A stretch of DNA of 64,000 nt from Cerrena zonata (GCA_038087015.1 JASBNA010000007.1:1674001-1738000); one strand, 5' to 3'. Counted from the stretch's first letter, positions 9,858 through 23,558 are shown. Translations and numbers: made by a program. Notes: generated by a model not told the origin, from the sequence alone.

Positions 9858-12609
9858 ATGGCGAGCACATCCTCTAACCAGTACCCGATGCCACCCTCCA
9901 ATGCCGACCTGACGACAACTTGGAGGTATTTGGAGGAGGGTGTTGATCATATCATGACCAAGCTACAGACTGGTGTTTCATATTCCAAATATATGAGTTT
10001 ATATACAGTAGCATATAACTACTGTACATCGTCCAAGATGCACGGCTCTGGGGAGTCGGTGGGGCTTGGTCAACGAAGTGCGTTTTCTGTGGCTGTGGGT
10101 CATCCTAGGGTCCCATCGTACTCACGTTCACACCTAAACAGCGGGGGCTAACTTGATGGGGTCGGACTTGTATAACAATCTGATTCGTTATTTCATCAAC
10201 CACTTGAAGACTCTTCGAGATGTATGTCCCATTACTTTTTACCTCGTGACTGCTCCGATTATAACATTCCGTGCAGGCCTCGGACTCGCTACAAGACGAA
10301 GCGCTCTTGAAATATTACGCCCAGGAATGGGATCGTTATACAACGGGTGCCAACTACATTAATCGACTATTCACATACCTCAATCGGCATTGGGTGAAGC
10401 GTGAACGAGACGAAGGCCGCAAAGGCATTTACCCTGTCTACACTGTACGCATACTATTACAAGGTGATGAAATGACGAATCCATTGACTCGTTCCCTTCT
10501 AGCTCGCTCTCGTACAATGGAAAACACAATTCTTCATGCACATCCAGAACAAGAACCAAAAGCTGGCTAGTGCCATTCTCAGGCTTATCGAGCGACAGCG
10601 AAATGGCGAGACCATTGACCAAGGTTTGGTCAAGAAGGTCGTCGATTCCTTTGTCTCGCTCGGTCTGGATGAGAGCGATATCATGAAGGTCTCACACGAA
10701 GTATACAAAGAATACTTTGAGACTCCATTCCTTGAAGCGACCGAGAAGTACTACCGTCAGGAATCTGAGGTCTTCCTTGCTGAGAACAGCGTCCCCGACT
10801 ATCTCAAGAAGGCGGAAGAGCGGCTACGCGAGGAAGAAGATCGTGTGGAACGATACCTCAACACCATCACACGCAAGAACCTCATCGCGAAATGTGATGA
10901 TGTACTCATTCGAGAGCACTCTGAGCGGATGTGGGAGAGCTTCCAAAACTTGCTTGATTACGACAAGGATGAGGATCTACAGAGGATGTATGCTCTCCTT
11001 GCCCGTATCCCCGAAGGTCTTGAGCCATTGAGGAAGAAGTTCGAGGAACACGTGAAACGCGCAGGTTTGAGTGCTGTCTCGAAACTGGCTGGCGAGGGTG
11101 CCGATGCTGAAGTTGACCCCAAGGCTTACGTTGACGCCTTGTTGGAAGTTCACCAGAAGAACTCTGAGACCGTCAACCGCAGTTTCAAGGGTGAAGCCGG
11201 TTTCGTTGCGGCACTTGATAAGGCTTGCAGAGAATTTGTCAACCGTAACGCTGCCACTGGCACCTCGACCACAAAGTCACCTGAGCTCCTCGCCAAGCAT
11301 GCTGATGCGCTTCTTAGGAAGAGCAACAAGATGGCAGAGGAAGACGATTTGGAGACCGCGCTCAACAAAGTGGTATGTCTGATTATTCGATTTTGCATCG
11401 TATCGAAGCAGGTTCTGATACGCATGTGATAGATGATTTTGTTCAAGTACATCGAGGACAAGGATGTGTTCCAGTCCTTCTACACTACCAAGCTTTCCAA
11501 GCGTCTAATTCACGGTGTCTCTGCTTCAGATGAAGCTGAGGCAAGTATGATCTCGAAGTTGAAGGAGGCGTGTGGTTTCGAGTATACTAATAAATTGCAG
11601 CGCATGTTCACTGGTAAGTCATTGATTGAGGATGAGAATTTTACTTGCTGACATATAGGTTAATAGACATGAGTCTCAGTAAAGATCTTACTGATCAATT
11701 CAAGGAGCGTATGTCGCAGAACCACGACGACATGGACATCACTTTCAGCATCATGGTTCTCGGTACCAACTTCTGGCCACTCAACCCCCCCTCGTGTGAC
11801 TTCATCATCCCCACCGACATTCTTCCCGTATTCGACCGATTCACGAAGTACTACCAGCAAAAGCACTCTGGACGTAAACTCACTTGGCTATGGAACTATT
11901 CAAAGAATGAACTTCGTACGAATTACCTCAACCAGAAGTACATTCTCATGACAAGTTCATGGCAAATGGCTATCCTCGTCCAATACAACAACAACGATAC
12001 GTTGTCTCTTGAGGAACTAGCTACTGCGACTGGTGTCTCTAAGGATATTCTCAAGCAAGTGTTAGCTATCCTCGTGAAGGCCAAGCTCCTTATCAACGAA
12101 GAGGCTGACCAGTACGACTTAAACCCTAGTACGTAAATTGTCTATTTATCATGCTATTCGGTTCTTAACAACATCGGGCTTCAGACTTCAAGTCTAAGAA
12201 GATTCGTATCAACCTCAACATGCCGATCAAGGCCGAGCAAAAGGCTGAATCTACGGATGTTTTGAAGACTGTCGATGAGGATCGTAAGTATGTCATCCAG
12301 GCGACCATCGTTCGGTACGTGTGTTTTATTTCCCCATGTCCGATTACAAATCTGATTCATTCCTTTAATAGTATCATGAAAGCACGTAAGACGATGAAGA
12401 ACCAGCAACTCATCCAAGAGGTCATCGCTCAAATTTCTCAGCGATTTGCGCCCAAGATTCCGGACATCAAGAAGGTAATGTGTGCCGCCGCCACCTCCGC
12501 TCTCCATATGCTTACTTTTACCCTATATTAGGCCATCGACGACCTTCTTGAAAAGGAGTATATCGAACGAGTGGAAGGCACGAGAGACACCTTCGCTTAT
12601 GTTGCATGA
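9858..12609 (+). CDS. CUL1: Cullin-1 (CUL1/CDC53), SCF ubiquitin-ligase scaffold
   Basis: Scaffold that joins the SKP1-F-box substrate receptor at its N-terminus to the RBX1 RING protein at its C-terminus. ATG 9858, stop 12607-12609, with eight or so introns that all keep frame. The N-terminal repeats start with [17 protein letters not shown] and [14 protein letters not shown], followed by [20 protein letters not shown] and [14 protein letters not shown]. The cullin-homology domain includes [35 protein letters not shown], and [15 protein letters not shown]. The C-terminal winged helix has [19 protein letters not shown], whose lysine in the IVRIMK context is the expected NEDD8 acceptor, and ends at [14 protein letters not shown]. 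Length is about 760-770 residues, normal for CUL1. No indel was noticed in this gene. Confidence 0.93.
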
Positions 12610-14023
12610 GCTTTCTTCTTCATTTCACTGTTCTTGATGATTGTTCATGACTATCTTACTTTCCTTTGTATGGTGCCTTTTTAGAGTGCATGGTGTAGCA
12701 TAGTTCCCCCGTCATTTTTCCATAGTTTTGTCACTCAAATATCACAATATCTCATCTCTCAATGTTGATTGGTAACACCTTAGTTGTGTAGAATGTCGAA
12801 CCTCTGAGGAGGTTTCGGCCATCATTTATCGAAGGTAGGTCACTAGCTGTCATCGGCAATTACATTCAAGGAGCTAACTTTTGATCCATTACTACAGATA
12901 CCGTTTCTCCTTGCAATGCAAATGTCAGTGCTAAGCTCGGCAATGAGGTTTGATGTCATTCCGAGCTGTTATGTATCGGCTCAGGTGGTAAGAGTATTTT
13001 CGTCATATCTGCACTTGTCTCAAACAGATGGGCCCGGAATGATTTGCCAACTTTCGGCAACTGCTGTCAGACGTTGAAATGAGGTCATTAGGGTTCATCA
13101 TACCACGTAAGTTTTATTGGATATTTCGATCCATTCCTTCCCAACCAGTTTTTCATTGTAATCTGACTATGAAAGTTTCAGCTCAAAAGCACTGTAGTAT
13201 TACATCGCAACGAGCTTCGGACATCGAAGAATGAAAAGATTACAAACCTTACCTCAAAAGTGCAGACGTCAAGCATTTACACATTAGTTGTCTACTGTTG
13301 AGTAGCAACTTGGACATGGCATTGCTCTTCTTGGCCTAGGCCGCTGATGTTGATGTGGTGATTCTGAAGCTTCTGCCGTGCTCAGGTGTCTGGTTACAAA
13401 ACAACTGGGCAATCAAGGGTTAAACAGAATCCTCCATCCGACATAGGATGCTGATTTTGTTAGAAGACTTTTTGTCTCGGTCGCAGAACCGAAGTCGCGT
13501 GCAATTGTCACAGGACTAAGGGATCCCGTCCAGAAGGTTCCGCCTGAGAAGCCTGTATTCCATTCAATGGACAAGGATCCTCGTAGGTTTTGCTCGGTGC
13601 CAGATCGGATGTCTATCTAATGGCGCGCATGATGCTTCTGTAGATTTGTCTTGTGCGGCGAAGAGAGGGAGTGATGTGGGGGACCAAGACCGCCACAATA
13701 TTGCCCAACGTGTTCCGGAAGTGAGATTTTACACGCGGGTATAGGTGAGTTAGTTCCATAGAGGTACAGGGATCATCTGCGTTGGGAACCTTAGCAGTGC
13801 CTTCAGATCAGAAACATTCTCTGCAGCGAGCATCACCGTCACCGGAAAGTTCAGCAGAGAAAATCAAGTTCTCGCTCTCCGCTTCTAACCCGGGTCCCAT
13901 GCTCACCCACCCTTAGGCACCCTAACCAGTTATGTACTTCTCGGACTGTGCTTTTAAATAGAGAGGGGCGTCCCTCGCCTCGCTTCACCCGTTTCCCCTC
14001 CTCTTCATCCTTCCGCTGAAGTC
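12610..14023. other. Intergenic, no supported gene
   Basis: Contains the 3' end of cullin-1 and the promoter of the following DUF6534 gene. No open frame with recognisable motifs or consistent splice structure was found on either strand. Confidence 0.5.
13951..13966 (+). promoter_or_regulatory. Candidate TATA-like element before the DUF6534 gene
   Basis: TTTTAAATAGAGAG lies about 65 bp upstream of the ATG at 14024, followed by a C/T-rich leader, a layout common for fungal core promoters. Based on sequence and spacing only. Confidence 0.35.
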
Positions 14024-15909
14024 ATGTCGGGCACGCTGGTGGTTGAGGCTGTCAGTGTCAGCACTACGTTCGGAGCAGCATTCATTGGGCTTGTAGCAGG
14101 TGCGGTGTAAGTTCATGACCATGCTCATATACATATATTCGACTTGCCTCATGACATTCATTTGCAGCCTGTTCGGGGTTACTCTGCTCCAGACGTGAGT
14201 CTCCTCTCTACTCATAGTATGATAATGGCTAAGCTACTTTGACAGTTATGAATACTACAAGTAGGACCCACCTGGGCTCATTCATCTTACACTCATGACT
14301 AACGGAATGTATAGACGCTATCCGCAGGATTCTTTTCACATGAAGCTTATGGTAAGTGAAGACTCCTGAGTACATGGCGTTATTTAGGTACACCGACTAA
14401 ACTCCATTACCTCCAATAGGTTGCTGTCCTTACGTGCGTAGGTTGGTCCCTGAAGCTGTTTTCAAACTGACAACCCGAAACCTTACAGTGCCCTGGACAC
14501 CCTTCACTTGGTCCTGTGTACGAAGACCATTTATTGGTACCTTATTACTAATTATAACCGCCCGGACAATCTGGACAACACAACATGGAGCATGGCTCTC
14601 CAGACGGATTGTAATGTGAGTACTTCTGGTTCTTTCCGCTTCTCGCGGGATAATAATGGTATCTCAGGGTATCATTGGATTGATCGTGGAGTGCTTCTTC
14701 GCACGGAGAGTATGGCTGAGTGGGTATTACGTCCTCCGGTAGTACCCTTGAGCTGACTTGGTTCACAGTGAGCAAAAATTGGCCTCTTGTCGTTATCATT
14801 GTGCGTACCTCTTCTTTCTTCTTTGATTGTTTTGTCCGGAGTTCTCATGTCATCTTCAGGTCGTCCTTGCGACTCTACATTTTGGACTTGGCGTTGTCTT
14901 CACCGCTGAGTCATTCATTTTGGGCCATTTTTCCAAATTTCAACGTTTGACCTGGGTAACATGTACGGGACTCGGAGCAGCTGCTGTATCAGATATTCTG
15001 ATTGCTCTGTCCATGTGTTACTACTTACAGAAGAAGCGTACTGGAATCGAACGGTGTGTATTCTAATACGATAATGGCGCCCTCCGCACTCAAGCCTTAC
15101 TCACGGATAATATGCAGGACTGATGATTTGGTCACGACCCTTATGCTCTACAGTATCAATACTGGTCTTCTAACGAGGTGAGAGTTTCCAAACCAAGATT
15201 TTTCGCACTGCGTCATTCTTACACTTTTTTCAGTATTATCGCCACAACCGCAGTAATCCTGGTGAGAATCTCTGAGTGAATTATGCCACGATGTTATTAA
15301 TGGGTTGTATATATTCAAGTTTGCAGTTATGCCGACTAACTTCCTATGGCTTTGCTTCTTCTGGATTATGGGGAAATGTAAGTCTTTACGAGCTCCAACC
15401 TTCACACCTATATTACCCTAACGCCACCCTCCCAGGCTACGTGAACTCTGTGCTTGCCTCGTACGTTGATTGACTCTGCGAAGCATCAACTCAAACTCAC
15501 GATAAACTTCTAGACTTAACAGCCGCGATCGCCTACGGCAGAAGGTCTATTCATCTGGAGTGAATATCACACCCTCTCCTGGCGGACGAATAGTGACGGA
15601 CTCGAGCCATAATTTTCGTGACGGTCCCATTCTCTTAAGAAGAGTCAGCAATGTAAGCGCATCATTCTTTGCGTCCGCAACATCCCAATCACTGATTTTT
15701 TCCTATTATAGCCAGCACCTAAACTTGCTGTTGCGGTCGAGACCACTACAGAGTACAAGACAGATTATCCAGATTCGGTACGTCACTTTACATGTTCAAA
15801 AGACTTAGTAGTAATCGATCATCCTCAGTCACAAACTGCTTCCGTGAACTCTCCGTCTACCCCTAAACTGGGCAATGAAGATTCCAAGGTACCATGGGTC
15901 GCTCTCTAG
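14024..15909 (+). CDS. DUF6534-family multipass membrane protein
   Basis: Basidiomycete membrane protein of unknown function, usually with seven predicted helices. The gene is cut into about a dozen small exons. Readable segments in order are FIGLVAGAVLFGVTLLQTYE, YYKRYPQDSFHMKLMVAVLT, CVALDTLHLVLCTKTIYWYL, TWSMALQTDC, GLIVECFFARRVWLMSKNWP, LATLHFGLGVVFTAESFILG, SDILIALSMCYYLQKKRTGI, TDDLVTTLMLYSINTGLLTS, AVMPTNFLWLCFFWIMGK and YVNSVLASLNSRDRLRQKVY. The YxNSxLAxLNSR box is the clearest family signature. A hydrophilic tail rich in Ser, Pro and Thr ends at TAG 15907-15909. Length is about 330-340 residues, normal for the family. The role is unknown; ATG 14024 is the only one before the first helix. 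Confidence 0.85.
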
Positions 15910-16435
15910 CCCGATACATGAGGTCGATCATATTGCTCTACGATCATTTTGATTCGTACTATTCATCCTATCGCCACAGCTACGCCAACCACCACCGCTA
16001 TACCCCATCAAATGATCTTGCAATTGACCAACTCATCAATAAGATCTGTCATTCACCGCTGTACTGTGTATTCGTGCGCTAGGATAAGATGTCGGAGGAA
16101 TGGTATACCAGGATACACTTGTAACACCTTATCGGCCACCTCTGTGATTTGGCCTAGACCTATATTTCAGCCTACCTGTAACACTGTAACTGTACATCTA
16201 CATCCTAGTACTATCCCATTTTTTTTTACTTGATGTAAAACTTCAAAGTGTCCATTTCGCATCATCGAGTTTGGCAATTTCCAATGAAAGCCAAAGCAAG
16301 CTTTCACACGAACCGCCATCTCATGCGTCCTTCTCATCAACGCCGCCAACAGCGTCCAACAAGAGATGCATTCCATGACCCCTCTCTAACAGTAACGGAC
16401 TTGTGCACCCATTTACCAATATTCGATAGTTCCTG
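15910..16435. other. Intergenic between the DUF6534 gene and RTT109
   Basis: Terminator of the upstream gene and promoter of RTT109. Includes a T9 run near 16213. No gene was recognised. Confidence 0.4.
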
Positions 16436-18136
16436 ATGGCTGTTCACGCTTTAAGAGACACGCTCTTGTCTTCACTTTCCTCTCTGCCAGGGACGCGACA
16501 CTTTCACATCCATGTTCTCGTATCCTCTCCACGTAAACATGCTAGTCTATTTCCTTACGCGCATCCTAGGCCCAAAGTCTACCTTCAGGATGTCTTTGTT
16601 CTGCTCTCCGAACAAGCTGCCCCAGGCGCACCTAGGGCCCTGGTGACAGCAATTGAGGCGCAACTGTATAACCTCCCTGCCACATCATGCGGAATCCTTT
16701 ACATCCAGAAAGTAGATGCAACAGGCCAGGGTACATTCCCGTCACCTACCTCCACACTTGTACGCTCTTTTGTAGCCTATTATGCTGATCCAGCAACACG
16801 TCCTATTTCCGTCGATACTCTATGGATACAACTCTTTGCTCGGGCACAGGGACAGTACCTATTCCCCAACTCATCGGATTTCCCAGGAAAGAAACCGTTG
16901 TCGGACGTAAAGCTCTGCGCGTGGTGGAAGCGTATCTTTAGCGAGGTAGCTGTTGAGGTGGAATCGCGGCTTCAGAGGGGAAGAAAGAACGGTTCAGGTG
17001 ATGAAAGGGATGTAGAAGGGGCGAAAGCGAGAATGCAGTTGTTTTACCTTCTCCCAGGATTCAGCGAACTCGAGGCCCAGCATTCCCTCAAACTTAACTC
17101 AACGGTCCAAAGTGGACAACCCTCAAATACGGCCCAGTGGATATACGGTCATCAGTATTCACAAACACATATTCCATTGCCGTGTCCTCCTCGAGTTGGT
17201 ACAGAGAAACCCCATTTAGGGCACGTTATTCCTTGGTTCGACGATGACCCCAAATCACGTTTTATGGACGACCTCGCCCATAATACGGAAACTAACGCAG
17301 TGAAATCACCGAAGAAAAAGAAACCAAAAACATCGTCTCAGAAACCCGAAAGTACCGCTTCCACCTCAGACGCGTCTACTCGAATTTCTCGAAAGGCGGA
17401 ACATGAAAATAGACGAACACCTACAGGTGAACTAAACCAAGTAGGCCCAGATGAATTCTGGGAACGAATGTCTTTCCGTCAAGAATGTGTAGCGGGTGCC
17501 GTGACAGGATTCTTCACACTCGGTATCTCTATATCTTCACAGAACGACTCGTCAGCGTCCAAGAATCCTTCGGTACCCTCACCTCTTGCTCCCCAAGCAG
17601 GACAAGTTTCCGCACGGCTCGTTCGAAGAGTTGTTTCTTCCCTCATGACGGCTCACGAATTTAGTACAGTCGAGCGGGCTATTCACGCCACAGAAACATT
17701 GGAAGAATCCATCAAAGGTCTTTGTGACGGCATTGCAACTGTCCCTGTTGCTAGCAAAATTAACGTATCGTCTTCTGCCCCTCTTCTATTATTACAAGAT
17801 GAAGACACGACCCACCCTCAGGGCTCTGTTGACCCAAATCCAGACTCGACTGTCGAGCCTTCGAAAGCGCAGGCAGACGAAGAAGCTCCTATCTCAACCT
17901 TCCTGGATGTTCCTCGTACGCCACCTCGACGCGCTGGTGCACTCCCGGAAATTTCTCCGAACCCATTCCCTGAGCCTGTCGCATCCATGGACACGTACCA
18001 CACGCACATTTACGGCAGCATTGCTGTGAATAATCCGGCTCTGTCACCCAGGGCGGCTGCAGATGCTGGGAAGGCTGAAGAGAAACCGGTGACAATGTTG
18101 ACCGTTAGGAAGAAGAAGAGAAAAGTAGAGGCTTGA
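16436..18136 (+). CDS. RTT109: Histone acetyltransferase RTT109 (H3K56)
   Basis: Fungal p300-like acetyltransferase that, with chaperones Asf1 or Vps75, acetylates H3 Lys56 (and N-terminal lysines) on new histones during replication and repair. An unusual intronless gene here, 566 residues. The N-terminal core reads LRDTLLSSLSSLPGTRHFHI, LPATSCGILYIQKVDATGQG, LVRSFVAYYADPATRP, and the hallmark VDTLWIQLFARAQGQYLFPN followed by KLCAWWKRIF. Downstream are RMQLFYLLPGFSELEAQHSL, WIYGHQYSQTHIPLPCPP and HVIPWFDDDPKSRFMDDL. A Lys/Ser-rich insertion (about residues 285-330) precedes FWERMSFRQECVAGAVTGFF, the last conserved block. The C-terminal 170 residues are low complexity and end with a basic cluster KKKRKVEA, a likely nuclear signal. 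The start ATG at 16436 fits the family N-terminus. Confidence 0.9.
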   Translation: MAVHALRDTLLSSLSSLPGTRHFHIHVLVSSPRKHASLFPYAHPRPKVYLQDVFVLLSEQAAPGAPRALVTAIEAQLYNLPATSCGILYIQKVDATGQGTFPSPTSTLVRSFVAYYADPATRPISVDTLWIQLFARAQGQYLFPNSSDFPGKKPLSDVKLCAWWKRIFSEVAVEVESRLQRGRKNGSGDERDVEGAKARMQLFYLLPGFSELEAQHSLKLNSTVQSGQPSNTAQWIYGHQYSQTHIPLPCPPRVGTEKPHLGHVIPWFDDDPKSRFMDDLAHNTETNAVKSPKKKKPKTSSQKPESTASTSDASTRISRKAEHENRRTPTGELNQVGPDEFWERMSFRQECVAGAVTGFFTLGISISSQNDSSASKNPSVPSPLAPQAGQVSARLVRRVVSSLMTAHEFSTVERAIHATETLEESIKGLCDGIATVPVASKINVSSSAPLLLLQDEDTTHPQGSVDPNPDSTVEPSKAQADEEAPISTFLDVPRTPPRRAGALPEISPNPFPEPVASMDTYHTHIYGSIAVNNPALSPRAAADAGKAEEKPVTMLTVRKKKRKVEA

Positions 18137-18552
18137 GGGTGTGCCTAGGCAGGGCGAGTGGTTATGCTTTTGTTTTGTTTCAGGCTTTATTTGGCTATCA
18201 TGTTCCGTGGTGTATCCGTACTTTCACTGGCGTTTTATATGTAGATTTCCATTCTTACCAATTCACAGCTGATCTATTCTTTTCCCCAACTGGGTTCCCG
18301 GAAACCACCGCCTACGTTGGTCTCTTCGGTCCTTCAATCCTCGACCCAAAACCTAAATCCGAAACATAACCGCAGTCCCAGGACTTCGGAGAAATCAGAG
18401 CACGCTCCAATACCACAATAAACCTCCGACCTTAAAGTCCCGACATAGGCTCGCGGGATTATGGTAAACACCACCCCAATATTGCAAGAAGTGATATGCC
18501 AGCATAGCTCATTTCCAATATTCCGACATACATATACACTCATGATCGACAT

Positions 18553-18573
18553 ATGATGCATGATGCATGATGC
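18553..18573. repeat. Three tandem copies of ATGATGC
   Basis: A perfect 7-bp unit repeated three times, in the region downstream of RTT109. Each unit boundary contains ATGCAT-like half palindromes. No function can be assigned. Confidence 0.8.
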
Positions 18574-21500
18574 ACTCTGACATTGCACATTACATTGACA
18601 TGCATTACACCTCGTACATTGACTCGGGTATAAGTGATGATATATATCTACGGGTACGTCTTGGAAAGTACTAGGACTGTTGACGGATGCTTCGTACCTG
18701 TTTCATGATTTATCCATGACTCCCTCCTCAGCCCGGTTTCTATAGGATGTTTCTACGAGGGTGACGCCGAGAGCTAAGGCAGAATAGAGTTCAGAGGCTC
18801 AGGGTAACCCTTGCGATTGACCGTTCGCCCCGGCTTGGAGGTCCCCAAACGCCGTGAACACTGACGGAGAACGGGGGGAAGACAAAAGGGAGGCTACAGC
18901 CTAGACCTGGACGAGATGTTGTTTTAAATAAGTTTCGATTGCGCGGGTGCGGTTGGGGAGGAGATCCAGATTCCAGACAAAGATGGTTAAAGTGGTTTGA
19001 TTTCTATTGGTTTCGTTCGCAAGTGCATGTAGCATGTGGAGGGTTGGAGTAGAATGAGGGTTTGGGCGGAGCGCGGAGGAAGCTTAAGATAATTAATGAG
19101 ACGATATGGGTGTAAGTATAGAAGTTATGGCATCGGTAATATCTAGCGTTAACGTTAACCTGTGTGAAGTGCCAGTGGCTTGTTGGGCGATCGTTTGAAC
19201 TGTGTAAGAACAAAGCGTTTAGGGATCTGTTTTGACACTTGTTGCGTGGTGGAGAACGATGGGCGCGATGACTAGAGCTGGCCAGATGGAAGAATGCCTC
19301 ATCGATGCTATGAAACGTAAAATGATCTTTAAACCAATGTCACCCCGAATCGGGCCTTGATATCCATGTCGGACATGTGAGGGATTTGTCTGAGATCCCG
19401 TTCCTGAAGGACATACTACATCAGAGAATGTTTGAACGCCGGTGTTACCACGGAGGTGCTGAGTTATACTTATCAACTTCGGTCCAGCGACGATAGCGGA
19501 TCAGGACTCACCAGCTCTACCACGAGAACATTCACCATTATGAATGTGTCTTCAGAGAGCAACCGTGACCATGAAATCGACCCGAATTGCAATACCAGGA
19601 AACAAGAAGCCATGTGGAAGTACGCCCTGCCCGAGTGTAACATGAAGCTCGAGGAAATTCATATGACATCTCTAGACGTAGTGTGTCACCAAAGTCAGTC
19701 ATTACGTGGAACCTTGAAAGGCCCATCGTAACCCTGGCCAGACGTGAGCAATGTTCCCAGCGTCGAATTCCAGTGGGCCGAAAGGATTATCGCCAGAATT
19801 TGTGTGCCTTAGGTACACGGAGCCAGTAAACATGACCATATTCCGGAAACGAATCCTCGAATCCAAAACCACCGCTATAACCGATTCGATTTAGGCGTTA
19901 GCACCACAACGCCGTGAGTCTAAGCACCATCAAACTCTTTCGACCTTCAAGCTTCAAGTTTGCTCACTTGGCAGTAGTATTCCGTACCCTGTTATGGTTC
20001 ATCGAAGGCTCATGCCCGAGGCCTTGTATGAAAAGGCCCTTGTTCAGGATTTGTCAATGTTAGCCCTTGGGACCTGAGCTATTACGGCATGATCAGGGGA
20101 AGTGAAAGACGGGGTCGAGTCAAAATTGAAACTCAACTGGGACAAGAGATTGTCCATAAACGGGCGTTAGCAAGTCGCCGACAACGTATTGGATGAGATG
20201 CCCAACTCACGGGACAACGTTGTACACTCCGTGTTGTTATGAATATTAATATTCGTGAGTGCCTGTAAGAGATCATAAGCGAGCCGGTTCATACAAGTTG
20301 AGTACAAAGGCACCCTTCAGATAATGATCACGCGACGTACAATTGTAAGAAGGCGGCAACTGTGACCATATTTCTTTCAAGTAGTCGGTTGACCAGAAAG
20401 GAACAAGGGTGAACGACTCCCGCCGGAGAACGCCTATCACCCCTCACACAGTTCCTTTCGCATTCTCGATCCGCAGCCTACTTATAGTAAAGCAATCAAA
20501 CGCAGGCCCGGGGTTGAAACCTGAAACTCGAGCGCAGCTAGAGCTGGATCGGTTCCTGTCGGATGTTCAATGTCAACCGTCTGGCGTCCATCCAATGTTC
20601 AGTTGATCTATAGATAGACCGGGGGGAAGGATGAGAATGAGATGATTGGGGTCGAGAAGAACACACACTTATCGGCGGCGGAGGAAAACTGAGTGAACAG
20701 AGGTCACTAGTAGCTAAGTATGAAGTGGTCTTCGTGGACTTCCAGACGATCTTTCTCCCTTGGATCACCGGAACCTTGATTGGGCGGGGGAGATGTTCGT
20801 CGTGGTATTGCTGATACAGCTTGAAGTGACACGAAACCAGGTATTTTTACTAAGCAACTTGTAAGCCAAATCAAAAAAGTTTTCCAACTTTTCTGTTGGC
20901 ATCCGAGTTTGGAAAGATCATGGTTTGATGAACGTTTTGAGAAGATGCATACTGTGTTTAGTGTCGATATTCGCCTCCGGGTACTGGAGGTGTGGGTCTT
21001 TTGGGATCCTGAAACTCGAGAGGGAAGCGAAAAAGAGGTAAAACAGAAAAGAATGGTGGATTTGTCAAGAATCAGAATCCAAAGCCCTAGTTCCAGCCCG
21101 TCCCAGCATATGTCCGAAAAGCAGTCCTCGAATTCTAATTCTGATCGCATAACCGTGATCGCCAAAAAAACAAACGCCAAAGCAAACACCTACCACACAC
21201 ACACTCCACCACGCATATCATATCCACACTAGAAGTATGAACGGAATTACAAACCCAAAAACTTATTCGTCCCGGGATTTTGATATTCGCTTCCGTGGAG
21301 AGATGAGAACGAGAAGTATAAGGAAAGCATGTGGATTGGATGGGCAAGGGCTAGGATTGGGCTGGTCAGAGCATGGTATACACAAAAGGGTAGGACGTAC
21401 ACAAAAGGTGTAGGATATATAAAAGGCAGAAAAAGTAATAAGAGGATTAGCGTGAGCCGATATCCTTGCGACATTTGTACGTACAGATGTGTTGGAGTTA

Positions 21501-22178
21501 ACCCTTTTCCTCCGCGGATCGAGCGTTTTCGGTGTCGTAGAATCTTCTGAATCATGTTGTAGTGGTAATGATAAACCGTGAGTTAGCAGTTTGGAATACT
21601 AGAACAAGCCGAGGCGATTTATGTGCCAGTAAAATCATATTCACTAGCTAGTTGGGGACCGCAAGTGACCGTAGAGAAAAACTTTAACGACCACATGCAC
21701 AACTCGCGTCAAGGGTTTGGACGAGCGTGGAGCGTCGTAACCTCGAAAGCCGCTCCCAGCCGAAGTTGCGATATGAAGGAATACTTGGGAAGAAGGGAGG
21801 ATATTAAGGTTACATGAGACTAAAAGAGGATAGATGAGACTCGAGGATGTGGAGAAGGAATGGGATGGGAAATCACAAGTGGACCGAGAGCAACACGAGA
21901 ACAAGTAAGGTGCAGGTAGAATGGATAATGGGGAGAGCACGAGGATACATAGTACATACCGCTAGAGTTCTAAGCCCCAGTGACCTATCGCTGCGTGAAG
22001 AAAGAATGAGTGTGAGATTCCGAAGACCATAGAAAGCAAAAAAGACAACTTCTTGAACGCGCGCGTAGGAAGTTTGTAACTCCTTATACGGCATGGGAGG
22101 TTGTTCTCGAAAAGAGGCGTCATGGCTTTGAGATCGTAGGAGTCGATGGTTAGTATGTGAGTGTGGGATTTTGGAATT

Positions 22179-22200
22179 ATGGCATCATGGCATCATGGCA
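22179..22200. repeat. Tandem ATGGCATC repeat
   Basis: Two full copies and a partial third copy of an 8-bp unit, within the gene-poor interval. Confidence 0.8.
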
Positions 22201-22740
22201 AACTCGAGTCAAGAACTCGAGAATCGAGAGAGCGAGAAGGAGAACGTCCAACGATTAGACCGCAACGTGGTGGGCGTTGTGCAGAGAACCAGACAGAACC
22301 AGGCAGACGTTAGAGCTGCGGCATTACGGTATGACGGAATGGGATAGTATGACACGTATATTGTACTTTTGCAAACTTTCCATTTAGCATTTCCCCATGT
22401 CCCTTCCCCGCCTTCCTTTTTTCTTTGCATTTTTTCTTATTTTCCCATATGTGGCAACCTTCTTCATGATGTTCGCCAAATACGGAATGCCTTCTCATAC
22501 CTTCCTCTTCTAGACGAGTTTCATTTCGGAGGTCCGGCAACGCGGAGAGGAAGAGGTGAATGCAGGAGACGCGACGATAATTGGATGATGGGTCGACGGA
22601 GGTAGGGGATTGGATGCATGGGTATGAAACTGGTAGAGAAGGTTACTCCGAAAGGCAAGTACGCCCAAAAGGTGGGCAGACGAGAATGCAGCTGTTTTGA
22701 GTCAATGAAGGGTGTGTAAGTCATGGTTCATTGGTTGCAG

Positions 22741-22758
22741 GGGTGATATGGGTGATAT
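22741..22758. repeat. Tandem GGGTGATAT repeat
   Basis: Two perfect adjacent copies of a 9-bp unit in the same gene-poor interval. Confidence 0.8.
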
Positions 22759-23558
22759 GGACAGGAGGGACCGATAGACCGATGCAGCGATGGGTGATGC
22801 ATGATGGCGAGATTCAATAGGGAATTCCCATTATGACATTATCACCTAGCTATCACACTCGGATGTTAGTAGCATTACATATGATAATAAGGATAAGGTT
22901 CAAATGGAAACCTCGAGTGTACTGATCGATGGGAAAACGGTGCATTGGTGACTCCACTTGGTGTTGGTGTATAATTGGAATCTTTGGCACCGTTGGGGAG
23001 AGAGTGCAACGAGAGTCTGGATTCTATTGAGATGGGTTTCGAACATAGTGCGGATCGGATATATGGCGAGCTGTATGCGGTCACGGGTATTAATTATGCA
23101 AGGTTTATGGCTGCTGGAGGAAGAAAGATGTCGAGTGGCGCAGGGTGTTATGAGAGGTGTTGGGGTGATGTTTCGCCGAAAGTCAAAAACGGTTTCAGCG
23201 CGGTATCAAGGGACTGGAGTGTTTCAGGCTGGAGGTATCAAGGGATCGAACAGGGTAAGCAGCGACAGCATTCATCTATTTCGATCACAGTTGGGGAAGA
23301 AATGATTCCGATTGAAGGATGGATCGATGAATGCCGGTACAAGATGACACATCGGGAATGATTTAGATTCATGATGAACAAGGTGCTTTGGTGTTTAGGA
23401 GATTTATAGCAGCGAGAGTCTGAGACCGCTAGCCGAGGGGGTCTCTGAGACCTGGTAGGACGTCGCAGAAAGGAGATTGGACAGATGAAAATGATCCGGA
23501 AGCGTCCTGAGGGAGGGGGTGGGATGATGTATGATGGGAGCGGGGTTCGTGTCTAGTG

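Noticed and set aside
20707..21189. Minus-strand 160-codon frame starting with a hydrophobic stretch
   Set aside because: No family resemblance, no splice partners, overlaps a plus-strand frame, and lies in a purine-rich region.
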